From NCBI GenBank assembly GCA_951640195.1, contig OX621163.1:1860001-1924000 (forward strand): a stretch of DNA of 64,000 bases, in the 5' to 3' direction. Shown here piece by piece: positions 23,652 through 35,784 of this stretch (positions are counted from its first letter, which is position 1; each line of letters opens with the position of its first letter). The DNA is from Porpolomopsis calyptriformis. Lineage: Eukaryota; Basidiomycota; Agaricomycetes; Agaricales; Hygrophoraceae. Under the pieces are notes generated by a model. It worked only from the letters and a program-made list of their open reading frames with translations. It ran no database searches and was not told the DNA's origin. Both the position numbers and the translations under genes were made by a program.

Positions 23652-25205
23652 ATGTCAACGTTTGCGTCCCTCGTCGACGATCTAACACGCGATGCTCAAC
23701 GTGTGCAGCCAAAAGATTCTCTTCAATTTTGTGCTAATTGGTTTCAGTCTCGTCTCGAGGAACAACGCGCTCGAACGCGAGATGTGCTTGCTCAACGGAA
23801 GCAATCTTTTGCTCGCGATTTACCCATCGACTTTTATATCGATACCCCTCTAGGCAACAGCTCAACGACGAACTCGGTCTCGCCTTTTTCCCAGGCCATT
23901 CCGCAGCATAGATCCTCACTGAGGAACAGCACATCTCACAGTCCGTTCGGGACACTCAATGTCCCCGGAAACGCTCTTCTTGCTGAGGAGGACGGAAGGA
24001 TGGGCCCACCCACTTTCACCGTCGATGGCCAGGAACTACCCCCGACTTCCCCTCTCACCACCTCTCACCCGTTTTCGGGCTTTGACATCTCTGGTTCGAC
24101 CCCAGTCAATCCAGGCGACTGCCTCCACCCACCGACGTCGACCATCTTCGCCCGTCGCACCTCCGTCAGCGCAGAGTCGATCGCCGTCGACAGCAACACC
24201 GACGAGCCCCTCCCCGTGTACGCCAAGACGGACGACCAGCTGCGGCGCATCAAGGCCTCCATCGCCAACAACTTTATCTTCCGCGATCTCGACGAAGAGC
24301 AGGAGACGGGCGTGCTCAGGGCGATGCAGGAGCGCCTCGTCGAAAAGAACGAGGTCGTGATCCGTCAGGGCGACGTCGGCGAGTACTTTTACGTCGTCGA
24401 GTCTGGGCTGCTCCACTGTTACATCCGTCTCGAGCCGCTCCCTCCCGCCTGGTTCACGGACACGACCGCGGGGCCGTCTGACGCGCCGGCTCGCGACAAA
24501 TTTCTCCAGCCGGGGTATCACCCCGAGTTTGGGAGGAAGGTCGCGGAATGCAAGCCTGGGAACTCGTTTGGCGAGCTCGCGCTCATGTACGGACACCCGC
24601 GGGCGGCGACCGTTCTGGCCATCGAACCGTCCACACTCTGGTCACTAGACCGCATCACGTTCCGCACGATCATCTTAAAGGCGGCCCACAGGAGACGGAC
24701 GATGTACGAGCACTTCTTGTCCACCGTCCCCCTCCTCTCGTCGCTCGAGCCGGAGGAAAGAAGCAAGATCGCGGATGCGCTCGTCAGCAAGGTCTACATG
24801 GATGACGAGGCTGTTGTGAGGCAGGGAGAGATGGGCGACACCTTCTTCTTTGTGGAGGAAGGCGAGGCTGTCGCGACCAAGACACAGCACGGGGACAACG
24901 GCGAAACGAAAGAGATCAAAGTGGGGCATCTCAAGAAGGGAGACTATTTCGGAGGTGTGTGTGTGCTATTTAAGTAAATCTCATTATGACCACTCTGACG
25001 TGGTCCCCTCGCAGAACTATCACTGTTGCGACTTGCGCCGCGTGCGGCTACGGTCAGTGCGATCCGCCGGACCGATCCCAATAGCCCGAAACTGAAGGTG
25101 GCAGCGTTGGACGCACCCGCGTTCACACGTTTACTCGGACCATTGCGGGAGATTATGGAGAGAAAGGCCGGTGAACGGTACGGTCTTGGGCAGAGAATGC
25201 GTTAG
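23652..25205 (+). CDS. BCY1: cAMP-dependent protein kinase regulatory subunit
   Basis: Two exons joined at about 24954/25015, with ATG 23652 and TAG 25203-25205. Residues 1-45 form the dimerisation/docking helix bundle (FASLVDDLTRDAQRV). A Ser/Pro-rich linker leads to the inhibitor site RRTSV, a type II-like substrate motif that can be phosphorylated. Two cyclic-nucleotide-binding domains follow, each with the phosphate-binding cassette: FGELALMYGHPRAATV in the first and FGELSLLRLAPRAATV in the second, the latter completed across the intron. Both contain the Glu and Arg needed for cAMP. The protein holds PKA catalytic subunits inactive until cAMP binds. A promoter E-box lies just upstream. 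Confidence 0.95.
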
Positions 25206-25376
25206 ATTCAACGTGAAAATTTCTGTAGGATCACCAAAAGATGAAATGATTTGAGTGTTGGCATCACGACCATGATTACCCATCGTTATCCCCTCTCACG
25301 GACTTGCCTTGACCTTTAACCCGCACCCTCCTTTATCTATCGCTAAGTTATATCCCCCTCAGCGTTTTGGTCTTAG

Positions 25377-26753
25377 ATGAGTGAGCATATCGCCAAGAGG
25401 CAGGACCTCGGCGGTCGTGAGTTTTTTCCATATCACACTCCATCTCCTTCCTATCTCTTACCGTCCTTTTTTCTAGCACTTGGAGGGCTCTTGTGAGCGA
25501 GCTAAAACGCTCTCCTTTCCATCTCTTTTCACGTTTTTTTCTGCAGTGGTCCTGACGGCGGGGCAAATGGCCAAGGAGATGCTAGTAGCTCACCTGCTAT
25601 CAACCCATTTCTGACACCCTTCGCTCCTGTCCTCACCAACCTCTTGCCGACAACAACTTCGATCTCGTTGTTGCCGAATTCTATCGATCTGACCGATACC
25701 AGTACATCGTGAGCAGTCTCTTTTTTTTTCACTGTTCAATCTCGAATTCTGCCCTTCAGAACGGGCACGACTACGACGAGCACGTCCCAAACCCCCTTGG
25801 TGGTCACCACCACCACCACCACCTCCACCTCCCTCACGCCTACTACGCCCCAACCGATCATTACCCCACCTCCGTTGGCGACGACGACCGTCTACACCCC
25901 ATCGCCTCCCACTTCGACCAGCAGCGGTGTCCCCGCTAGTGGACACCAGAGCTTCCTTGAGAACAAACCCCTTGCAGGCGGCGTTTTTGCTTTCCTAGCC
26001 TTGCTCGTTCTCATCTTGCTCGTCGGTGCTGTCACCTGGGCCTTGCGCAGGGCCCGCAACCGCGACAGGCTCGAGTCCTTGTCATTCGATCCCGACGTCA
26101 CTACCGATGCCTACGGCGGCATGGAGCAGGCCGGGAAAGGAGGCTGGAGTGGTGGCGATCGCGTCGTCCCCGCCAACAGCTCTAGTCATGGCCATGACCT
26201 GTATTCTGAATCCGCCATGTACCCCAACTACGGTCCGAACCCGTACCCGGTTCTCCCCGACCAGGACATCGCGTACACCCAACCGGGGTACCACCAGGGA
26301 TGGAATGCCCCCGTCGCATATGCCACCCCGCCTTCCTTGATGCCCGGTTATCAAACCACGTCTCAAGCCCAATACCCATTTGCATCCAATTTGTCTCAGC
26401 TTTCTTCTGACGCCAACGCCCGACCCGTTAACCCTTCACGTATGAAGGACACCCTCCCGCCACTTCCCGTAGGGGCGGAAGGAGGCGAGAGCGGAGCACC
26501 GCACGGCGCCCCTTCTTCTGTTTCTACTCCGGCTGCTGCTTCTCTTCCACCTGCCCCTCCGAAAGACACAAACGTTGTCTCCTCACGTTTACCCGTCGCT
26601 CCACCGTTACCCGATAGCTTTGGATCCGATTCGGGCAACAGAGAAAGTGCTGAACTTGATGCTCAGTTTTGGGGTCGGACACTCAAGGTTGGTCTCTCAC
26701 ACGTTTATCGCCAACAACTTGACACTGACTGTATGCAGATTGCCAACCAGTAA
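25377..26753 (+). CDS. Ser/Thr-rich single-pass membrane protein, Mid2-like topology
   Basis: ATG 25377 opens a short exon (MSEHIAKRQDLGG), then exons of very Thr/Ser/Pro-rich sequence that would be O-glycosylated outside the cell. One strong TM helix follows (VFAFLALLVLILLVGAVTWAL, about 25984-26046) and then RRARNRDR as stop-transfer. A cytosolic tail of about 230 residues is rich in Pro, Gly and Tyr. The last exon, after a donor at about 26689, codes only IANQ and TAA 26753. No clear signal peptide is visible, so the start may be incomplete. The topology resembles fungal wall sensors of the Mid2/Wsc kind, but no Wsc cysteine domain is present. The specific function is unknown. Confidence 0.65.
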
Positions 26754-26860
26754 ACATGACCGGACGGTCGAGAATGAAATTTGTAGTTTTTCCGTGTTTT
26801 TCTTGCTTGTCTGGTACTTGTGATTTTGTATGTTGTCCCAAAAATAAAGTACTTGCAATG

Positions 26861-26866
26861 CACGTG
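26861..26866. promoter_or_regulatory. E-box upstream of GH9 gene
   Basis: CACGTG, in the context GTCACGTGC on the minus strand, 62-67 bases before the GH9 ATG at 26928. The upstream gene ends at 26753, so this lies in the GH9 promoter. Confidence 0.4.
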
Positions 26867-26927
26867 ACTACCCGTTTTTTATTTCCTAAAATAGCATTTC
26901 AACGCGCTTAGCGTCCGTCCTTCCGAC

Positions 26928-29244
26928 ATGTTCGCCCTCGTCCTCCTCCTTCATCTATCCCTCGCGGTTCTCGCCCAGCTGCCCCTACCACAGCATCCTT
27001 ATCTCCCTCCAAATGCCTCTGTCGGATCACAACCGACCACTGGTCAATACCCAAACCCTCAGTGGTCGAATCTACTCGGAAATCTTTTGTACTTTTATGA
27101 GGCCCAGCGCAGCGGCACCCTTCCCCCATCAAATCGAGTGATGTGGAGAAATGCGAGCGCACTCAAGGATGGGCAGGACGTTGGATTGGATCTAACGGGC
27201 GGTTATTACGATGCTGGAGGTTCGATCCCTCCCTTTAGAAATAAATACATGTTCTTATCATACTTGTCCTCAAAAGACTACATTAAATCTACCTATGCTC
27301 TCGTGGGTGCTTGCGCCAAGCATGTCCGTTATGTTGCTGACCGTGAGGAACAGTCTTTCACCCTGATGTCGATATGTTGGGGAGCGACCGATTTTGGGAA
27401 AGGTACGACCGTATTCGTCATATTGCGGTCAGTCCATAACCCATCTCAAGGCTATGACTTGGCAAATCAAACTGCCTACCTCGACGACATGTTACGCTGG
27501 GGCCTAGATTGGCTCATGAAAGTATGTTTGCCCTTCCATCTCGTGATATAAATCATTGATCGCCCCGTAGGCTCACCCCAAGAATAGCACGCTAATCGTC
27601 CAAGTCGGAGATAGTTCTGTCTATCCCCTTCCCTTCTCGCAACACAATGACTGATTGTTATCTACAGCTAATGTGGATGATGACTATTGGGGTGGCGATT
27701 TGAATATCCCTACCCCTCGTCCCTCTTACCAAATTAATGACACATAGTCCGTTCATTGACAATTCCAATCACACTCAAGGACTAACATATTCCGCCCATA
27801 GCCCTGGAACGGATGCGGCAGCGGCAGCATCTGCCGCATTTTCCTCTTGCTCAAGTCTTTATGGAAACTATACCTTTGGCGGGTCCTACACCAGTCCCGC
27901 TTCCTTGCAAAATGCAAGCTACGCCCAAACCCTCCTGACACACGCCGAACAACTATATACCTTCGCAGTCAATGCCTCGGGTGGCCAAATGACATACCAA
28001 ACCTCTGTCCCAGCCATGGTCGAGAGCTATCCATCATCGTCCTACGGCGACGATCTCACCATAGCCGCCCTCTTCCTGAGCTGGGCGGCGAATTCGGTTA
28101 CCTTTTACCGAGAAGCCGAGCAGTATTACAAATACTACAAGCTCGCTGGCCAAAATGACGTCTTCAACTGGGATTCGAAGACACCCGGGATACCCGTCCT
28201 TTTCGCGCAGGTCAATCACGCCTCGTCCAGTTTCGGTGGGAACTTCACCGTGTATCAGCTTGAAGCCGAGCGTTATTTCGATCGTATTGTTAACAAGGAA
28301 GGTCCAGCATATTTGACAAACGGTCAGCTCTAGCGTTTGCTGCTACCCCTCCCCGCCTCTCTGATCTTTATTTCTCATAGGCGGACTGCTCTATTACCCT
28401 GGTCCATCTGATGTCTCTAGCTTGAATCCTGCCATGAACGCTGCCATGCTGATGGCAAGATACGCCCCAATTTCGTCCACTCCAACAAAGAAAAGCGCGT
28501 ATCAAGTATGTCCGTCCTCGGTTTCCGTGTCATCCGAATCTCATCTTTTTTTTTCTAGAGCTTTTCCCAAAGCCAGATGAATTACTTTCTTGGAAACAAC
28601 CCAATGTCAGGTACAGTGCTTCGTTTTCCATTGACCTCCGTTCATTCACAAATCAGTCGACGTGTCAAGTCCCCTATGTTGTTGGATCTAATCCGAATTC
28701 TCCTGCCAATCCCCACTCAGCTCTGGCAAGCGGGGGAAATGATATTACAAATGTCGATACCTCACCACCTCAAGAGGCATATGTGTTATACGGAGCGGTG
28801 GTCGGCGGACCCGACCACAAGGACAGGTACTGGGACATAAGGAGCGATTGGCCAGAGACTGAAGTGAGTGTCCTCGAAAGATCGAAAAAAACTTGGTAAA
28901 ACTTATTTTCCCACCAACAGCCCGCGTTAGACCTTAACGCTCCCATTCTCACTCTTACCGCGATGCATGTGATCAACGATACCAATGACCCCTTCTTTAC
29001 GTTCTTGCAACCAGGGGCGTATGCAATGCACAAACCATCAGGCCAACCATGTGATGCCGCATTCCATTGTTTCCCACCACATCTTAGCCAAGGCGGAACA
29101 ATCGCGCTAGCCGTGGTCGTTACCGTCGTTGGCCTTATAGTCACCGTGCTCGCGTGTTGGTACCTGATTCTTTTAATTTGGGGTGGCAAGGTTCGGGGTG
29201 GCAAGGCTCAGGGTGGCAAAGCTCAGGGTGGCGAGACTCGTTGA
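26928..29244 (+). CDS. Glycoside hydrolase family 9 endoglucanase with C-terminal membrane anchor
   Basis: ATG 26928 starts a signal peptide (MFALVLLLHLSLAVLA). The GH9 core follows through at least eight exons. The hallmark DAGDYIK is formed by splicing (donor 27220, acceptor near 27278); its Asp is the catalytic base in GH9. Other GH9 pieces are WGLDWLMKAHP, SPGTDAAAAASAAF, YYPGPSDVSSLNPAMNAAMLMARYAP, NYFLGNNPMS and the C-terminal GPDHKDRYWDIRSDWPETEPALDLNAP. After the catalytic domain comes a TM helix (IALAVVVTVVGLIVTVLACWYLILLI) and a 20-residue repeat-rich basic tail. The enzyme likely cleaves beta-1,4-glucan at the cell surface. The anchor places it at the plasma membrane, unlike secreted bacterial GH9. 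The reverse-strand neighbour MET10 ends 163 bases away. Confidence 0.88.
29182..29241 (+). repeat. 15-bp minisatellite, four units, in the GH9 tail
   Basis: Four tandem copies of a 15-base unit close to GGTGGCAAGGCTCAG, ending just before the stop codon. They encode GGKVR, GGKAQ, GGKAQ and GGETR in the cytosolic tail. The middle two copies differ by one base. Confidence 0.85.
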
Positions 29245-29407
29245 GTCTTTGATGGACACCTAGTTGGAAAAAATGTTTGCAGTTTACCCGTATAGGGGTA
29301 GTATAGTGTATTTCGTATTTCGTGTACCGTAGATTTTTGGGATGGGATGGGATGATGATGGATTACATATATTGCGAAGTGCCAAAAATGCTTCTGTCAT
29401 CACCGTA

Positions 29408-32400
29408 TTAGTAAACCTCAAGTACATAGCGTTCCTCTTCCTTCAACGCCTCTAAGTATCCGCCAGCGGACATGGCATCTATCCCTTTGTATTTCATCAA
29501 CGCTCCAACGAGAGCTTCATATATATCCGGCACAGGCCAAGTTGGCCCGCACAGATAAAACACACCCTCCTCGTCATGAAGCATTTGGGCAAGCGTTCCA
29601 GCGTCTTCTAACATTTTGTGTTGGATGTATACCTTCTGTTTCCCGTCTCTTGAGAAGGCTAGACCAGCCTTTGTGATCGTGCCGTCTTGTATATACGCCT
29701 CAATTTCCTCGCCGTATAGATACTCTTGCGATTGATGCCGGGAGCCAAAGTAGTAATACACAGGCCCGATATCAATGCCCTGTTGGGCAACCCAAGCACG
29801 GTATTGAAGGAACGCGCGAAAGGGGGCTGCACCTGTTCCAAGACCGGCCATGATGATAGGCTGTTCGTGCCTGGGTGGAAGCTAGAGCGGGACGAGTCGT
29901 CGGGTGTTCAATGCGTTCAAAATTATAGGGAACTACGTACTTTCATCACGCTGGGTTTGATGGATACGGTTACGGTCTGACCTACTTTGAGTTCAGCCAG
30001 ATACCTCGTACATTGGCCATATCTCATAGTTCCTGATGAGATGGAAAGAATTAACACGGAGCATGCTGTGTAAAATTATTTCAACCACCATTTGGAGTCA
30101 ACCAGTCGACGCTGACGACCAACAAATCAACTCTGTTCCCAACAACAGCTTGGGCGCTTGCAATGCTGTAGTGCCTCGGTTTGATATCGCCCACCATCTC
30201 ACATAAAGTCTCAATCTCTGGCCTCGCACTTGGGTAAAGAGCAAGGACGTCAGCGAATGTCACGGTATCTTTCTCCGAGAGTTTCTTGAACGTGGCACTA
30301 CCTTCCGGCGATCCAATGAATTGCAATGCCAATTTATCGACAGGGGCGGTAGCATATGCCGACAGATCCGAATAAAACGACTTAGGTGGGCGTCCGAATA
30401 GATCGATATGTTGTTGGAGCGCTTGCAGCACCGTGCGGGTGTGCATCTTATCCCCTCCTCCAGGAATAGGAACCGTGATGATGCGTTCCGGATCAACGCC
30501 ATACCACGCACAGAAAGCGAGCACGTCTTGTTCGTCATTCCACCCATGCACGCCCAGCGCTTCGCCTATCGCATACTTGAGGCCGGTGCCAGTTGTGTCG
30601 AATTCGACATGGAAAACGTTACGGTCGTACTCGGATGGTGTCAGACGGCGGTTAACTGTGCATGTCACGAGGAAGGTGCGGTCGGGAACCTCTGGGTGTA
30701 AGGCAGGGTTCTGATGGAAGTCTTCACCGGAATGAAGGGCTGGTGGAGTAAAGGCGGATGGGAAGAGAAGATGGAGTGCAACGTCATGCCAAGTTCCTGA
30801 CCGGGCGACAGCTAATGGATCATTCTTCTCGTGTTCAATAGTGATGGCAGTGAATTGGTATCCTTTGAGAGGGGGGTTCATAGGCGCAGCCATCGGAACA
30901 TCGTTGGCCGAGAGATCTACCTCCACGAGCCCGACCCAGGCATGGGCATTTATTTTGGTTAATTCGACTCCTTGAATGACGTCCTCGAACGTAAACCGCG
31001 CAATCTTGAATATAAGAGACTCGCTGGCTGAGTTTCCAAGATACAACCGCAGGAATGCAAGTTGTACGATGAGGGCGTACATAGCATCATGACTCGGTCC
31101 TGAAAGGCCAACGAGTTTTGCTGCGATATCCTTCGCGTCAATGAGAAAGACGTGGAGATTTCTCTCCACCACAAGAGACAGCACGTCGGCGATTTTTGTC
31201 GCGAACTCTGTACTCGACCATGGTGTTATGATGAGCACCTGTGAGTTGGGTTTGGCGTATTGCAAGATAGTGTGCGAGACAAGAAGGGTATGATCAAATA
31301 CGGCGAGGAAATCGGATTCTCCGAGGCTTGCATTATCTAGAGGAAATACAGCTGGCATGGGCAAAGCGTCGCTGGGGCCTCGGGAGAGGACCATCCGGTC
31401 TACGGTAATCGGATAGGGTGAGGAGCAGACATCGTGATCGGTGAGAAGGCGAGCAGAAATTGCCTGGTTGGGAGCGAATGTATCGTGAATGATATGCGGG
31501 AGTATTGACAATGGTGTTCCGGCTGCGCTGAAAAAGAGCAATTTTTTGAGATCGGGATACTCGGATGAAATGAGGTTGTCGAATGAAGTAATGTCGGAAA
31601 TGAATTGGGTAAACGATGCAGGCTGGGTAAGGTATTTTTGGAGCTGTTCCGGAACAATGCCATGAGCGAAAACCATTGGCCCAGTTTCCACAGAATCTAC
31701 AAGGGTGCTAAACACGTCGACGTAAAGGGATCCTTGGGTGGATGGATTTGGAACGTCATCGAGGACGTGTACATGTTTGACTGTATTCGGCAAAATCTGG
31801 AGCAGATCAGATTCGTGCCAAGGGCGGAGTACCCTCACCACCACGACACCAAGACCAAGATCGGGGGATCGAGAAGCGATATCCTTTGCAACCAGAGCTA
31901 AAGGACCATTAAGCAAGAAAATAACGGTGTGCGCTTGCCGATCACCAGCGTAGTCGAGTGGCGCATATCCGGCTGCGGACAGCGCATCTGAGACGGAAAG
32001 TTCGTCTTTCGGGAATGGAATAGGTGGGTTTAGGACACGTCCAATTTCGCGGCAAGAGCTATAGTGGTCGAATAAATGGATAACATGAGAACCCGTGAGA
32101 TTGTAGGACAGAGCAGTGAGATCCACAGCTTCTTGGGGAGTGGCGGAGAGAAGTACGACCATATTCGGAGGCAAGGTAGGGAAAATGGTCGCAAGGGGAG
32201 CAAGGGACGGAGAAACAGCAAATGATTCTCCCAAGTTGGTTGCGGTAGGGATTTGAAGAATCAACCTGCTGGCTGGGGAAGGCGAGGGAAGGTGTAATAA
32301 AGACTCGGCCATCCAAGAGAGACCACTTGGAGTGGTGAAGGCGGTTAACAGGGCACCATTGACGGTGTCCAGACTCGTTCCCTCGGACAGTCTTCCAACG

Positions 32401-32696
32401 AGGCCCAATCCGGCCCCAGCCCTTGTCTGTAATCTAATGAGAGGGGCAGAGTCATGACCGAGTTGAGGCCATGACTGTGCCAAGATTCCAAATCCAACCT
32501 GTTCGGCCAAATCATATACGTACACCGATGATGACGAGCGTGAGGCGATAAATTCAATGATATTTGAGGGCTGAATTCTCGAGTTTTCTAAGATGCTTTG
32601 CAATATGGTGTCCGACCGTTTGAGAGACGGAGAAGGGGGGGAAGACAATGTCGCGGTGGAGGAGAGAGGGGTCGTAGAACGGGAACAAGCTGCCAT
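29408..32696 (-). CDS. MET10: Sulfite reductase (NADPH) flavoprotein alpha subunit
   Basis: Starts at ATG 32696 (MAACSRSTTPLSS); an in-frame frame-opening TTG upstream is not used. A long exon runs to the donor at about 30090, followed by two more exons and stop at 29408. The N-terminal ~500 residues match the pyruvate-ferredoxin-oxidoreductase-like region typical of fungal Met10. The FAD-binding domain (DIKPRHYSIASA; GEALGVHGWNDEQD) and the NADPH-binding domain (MAGLGTGAAPFRAFLQYR; YYYFGSRHQSQEYLYGEE; FYLCGPTWPVPD; YVLEVY) follow. Fungal alpha subunits lack the FMN flavodoxin domain, and none is seen here. It passes electrons to the beta subunit, which reduces sulfite to sulfide for methionine and cysteine. 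Two Cbf1-type sites lie in its promoter. Confidence 0.94.
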
Positions 32697-32773
32697 TGTG
32701 GAGGTCGCAACAAAACCAATAGCCAAGCCAAAAACCGGGTGAGTTCATCGTGCAATAATCACGTCTTTAGGAT

Positions 32774-32815
32774 CATGTGACTCGATCGAGGAATTCCGTG
32801 TCTACAGATCACGTG
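32774..32815. promoter_or_regulatory. Two Cbf1-type sites between MET10 and eL29
   Basis: GTCACATG (minus strand, 32774-32781) and ATCACGTG (plus, 32808-32815) both fit the yeast Cbf1 consensus RTCACRTG exactly. They sit in the 172-base shared promoter, 78-119 bases upstream of the MET10 ATG and 54-95 bases upstream of the eL29 ATG. Cbf1 controls sulfur genes in yeast and ribosomal protein genes in some other fungi, so either neighbour could be the target. Confidence 0.55.
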
Positions 32816-32868
32816 TTAAATAATGAATCAACTGTACAGTTTTGGATTCAGCCACTTTCCACACTGCG

Positions 32869-33281
32869 ATGGCCAAATCAAAAAAGTAATGTGGCCGTTT
32901 AATCCAGCAAAGATTGACCCTAACAGTGCCTTCGCAGTCACACTAATCACAACCAGAACAAGAAGGCTCATCGGAATGGTATCAAGAAACCAAAAAAGAA
33001 CCGCGGTTCCTTGAAGGGTGTATGTCATCCACCTGCACTAGTGTATTGCCACCTGATAATTCATTCCGCGTTCCAGGTTGACCCAAAGGTCTGTTTTTGT
33101 CTCCAGTGGCTGCTGTTCCAGGCATTGATTGCACTCACAACAGTTCCGCCGTAACGCAAGATATGCCTTGGCCGGATCCGTAAGTGTGATTGCTACATCC
33201 ACTCGAGTCCCACTCCTATTCACGGTTCCGTCTTAGAACCGAGCCCGTGTTGCCGCGAAGGAGGCTGCTGCACCGGCGTGA
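32869..33281 (+). CDS. RPL29: 60S ribosomal protein eL29
   Basis: Five tiny exons (32869-32885, 32938-33019, 33077-33088, 33144-33179, 33237-33281) sum to 64 codons, or 63 residues. The spliced start MAKSKNHTNHNQ, then KAHRNGIKKPK, LKGVDPKFRRN and an Ala-rich end are the eL29 signature. No single exon exceeds 82 bases, so the gene has no long open frame. All introns are GT...AG and all phases agree. eL29 is a small basic protein of the large ribosomal subunit near the subunit interface. It is divergent from MET10 and shares its promoter. Confidence 0.93.
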
Positions 33282-33529
33282 TTGTCGTGCTTGGCACCTA
33301 TTAGATGTCGCCACAGTTGCCTGACCAAGGACTCGCGTTATGTCTATGATCTACTCGCTATGTCTAGGTCATCAAGCAAACATGTTTAGTGATCGACGAG
33401 TGCTTGAGCCGCCCCCAATTTCATCTTGAATGGCCTCGAAAGCAATCATTGTTTAAGGACCTGCTGACGTAATCTAATCTGGTTTTACCTTATTTGATTT
33501 ACTTTTGACTCGACTGATGTTCCACAATC

Positions 33530-35639
33530 ATGAGTGGACTAGCAGACGAACTCCTTGCTGATTTGGACGGCCTTTCTGACGATCAAGAATATAATGAAGA
33601 ACCGCACGCGCATTCAAACGCCAGCGGCAACTCTCTTAAGAGAAAGGCAGGCGCGTCCTGCTCCGATGCAGAAATGTCTGAGGACGAAGGAGAGGTTGGA
33701 GAAGATGAACAAGGTCAAGGCGTTGGATTAGTCCTCGAGGGCGGTGTAAAACCTGCAGACGAACTCAGTGCCGAAGATGTGCAGCAGATGGAGCTTGGTG
33801 CAATTGAAGACGTTGGCAAGATCGCCAAGTTGGAAGGCAGCAAACGAATGGCGGAAATTCTCAAGGTGTGTTCTTTCCTTGTATACACTCGAGCAATTCC
33901 ACCGAATTTTCTCTCGGTCTGAACTCAGGAAATTGAAAAATATCAAGCAAGCCCAACGTCAGTTGAATCAATGTCGCTACCCGCCCACATGAACCCGGAA
34001 TACAACGTCATCGTACAGGCCAACAATCTATCAGTAGACGTGGATAATGAGATCCTCGTTGTGCATAAGGAAATTTAATTTACATCTATGCGTGTCATCT
34101 CAAAACTGACTCTTTTACCTTAGTTCATTCGCGATCATTACGCCCCAAAATTTCCCGAGCTAGAGCAGCTAGTGGCAGACCCTGCAATGTTCATTCGTTC
34201 TGTACGCGTTCTTGGAAACAACGAAGTCAGTAAACGCGTTTTCCGTTTGACTTCCCTCATGCTCACGCGCAACCAACTAGGACCCAACAAAAGTAGATTT
34301 GGGTGGTGTATTACCACCGGCTGTGATCATGAGTGTCCTCGTAACTGCAACGACCACTTCGGGTCAAACTTTAACAGACGCTGCGTGGGCTACCGTTGAA
34401 CGAGCCTGTGATCTTGCCGATCGTTTAGAGGAAGCTCGTAAAAAGGTCGGCGCCCCTTGTCTCAATTATTACTTTGTGTTTTGACCTTTTGCCCATACAG
34501 ATATTCATGTACGTTAGCTCAAGAATGAATGTCCTTGCACCCAATCTATCCGCTATTGTTGGTACCACAACAGCCGCGAAATTACTCGGAGTCGCTGGTG
34601 GTTTGGGTGGGCTTGCAAAAATGCCTTCATGCAATGTCCACGTTCGTCGCTCCGTGTGTATGAGTGATATTCTAGTTCCTGATATTTCCCTTCCAGCTTC
34701 TTGGCGCACAAAAAAAAATAGCAGCAGGATTTTCGTCAATCACCCAACGAAGGCACACTGGTTTTATCTTCCAGTCCGAGTTGGTGGCACAAACTCCTCC
34801 AGAATACCAGCTAAAGGTGCAACGCACAGTAGGAGCTAAATGTGTATTGGCGGCCAGGATGGATTTAGAGCGACAGCGTCGCGATGGTAAGACGGTTTCC
34901 TACGCTCCATCGCCAAGGATTTGCTGACTTGGCATAAAGGAACATATGGTGAAGAACTGCGTGATAAGATCGAAAAACATATCGATAGATTGACTGCGCC
35001 ACCTCCATCCAAAGTCGTCAAAGCATTACCTATACCCAACGATGGACCCAAAAAGCGAAGGGGCGGAAAGCGGTCAGTGACTATCAACCAACTTCCCCTT
35101 TCTTACTCACCGTGTTGTCCCTTAATGCAGAGCACGCAAAGCTAAAGAAGCCTATGCTCAGACCGAGCTCCGGAAGCTACAGAATCGCATGGCCTTTGGG
35201 GAAGCAGAAGAGGAAGTTGGGGCATTTGATCAGACCAAGGGATTAGGTATGATTGGTGTTGGGACCGGGAAAGTAAGGGCCGGAATGGGCGATGCGAAGA
35301 GTCGAGGTACCTTTCCATTCTTCCTCACATGTTGCAATACTAACTTATTTTCATCGCGACCTCAAAGCCAAGCTCTCAAAGGCAAATAAATTACGTACGG
35401 CGGCTCTCACACGGGCAGCGCAAGCTTCACAGACATCTGGGACAGCGACATCTTTGACCGTAACGCCCGTGCAAGGCAAGTTCCCAAAATATCTCTGATG
35501 AGATTCAGTGAGTGACTTGACTTCAGGTTTCGAGTTGACAAATCGATCTGTGGCTGCACTAAGAGTAAAGGAAGCGAACGAACGGTGGTTTGCAGCAGGT
35601 AATTTTTCCTTTGTAGGTCAGAAAGGTGAACAGTTATAG
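33530..35639 (+). CDS. PRP31: U4/U6 snRNP protein Prp31
   Basis: ATG 33530 to TAG 35637-35639, about ten exons. An acidic N terminus ([20 protein letters not shown]) precedes the coiled-coil and NOP domain ([63 protein letters not shown]). This is the surface that clamps 15.5K protein on U4 snRNA. The C-terminal part has the Lys/Arg-rich Prp31 tail ([24 protein letters not shown]) and ends [13 protein letters not shown]. Prp31 is required to form the U4/U6.U5 tri-snRNP. The gap to the convergent ISU1 gene is 145 bases. Confidence 0.95.
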
Positions 35640-35784
35640 GTCGGATGTTGATCCTGTATTCTGCCGTAACTGAACTAGTATCATATAAACGGAGAGTATT
35701 AATTACAATACGCTACAAGTGTGATGTGCTTGAGATGACATGCGAAACTAGGAAAGACGGTAGAACGGAAAAGGTGATAGCTGA

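Noticed and set aside
32823..33014. 63-residue frame overlapping the first eL29 exons
   Set aside because: Different frame with no similarity; the spliced eL29 protein explains the region fully.
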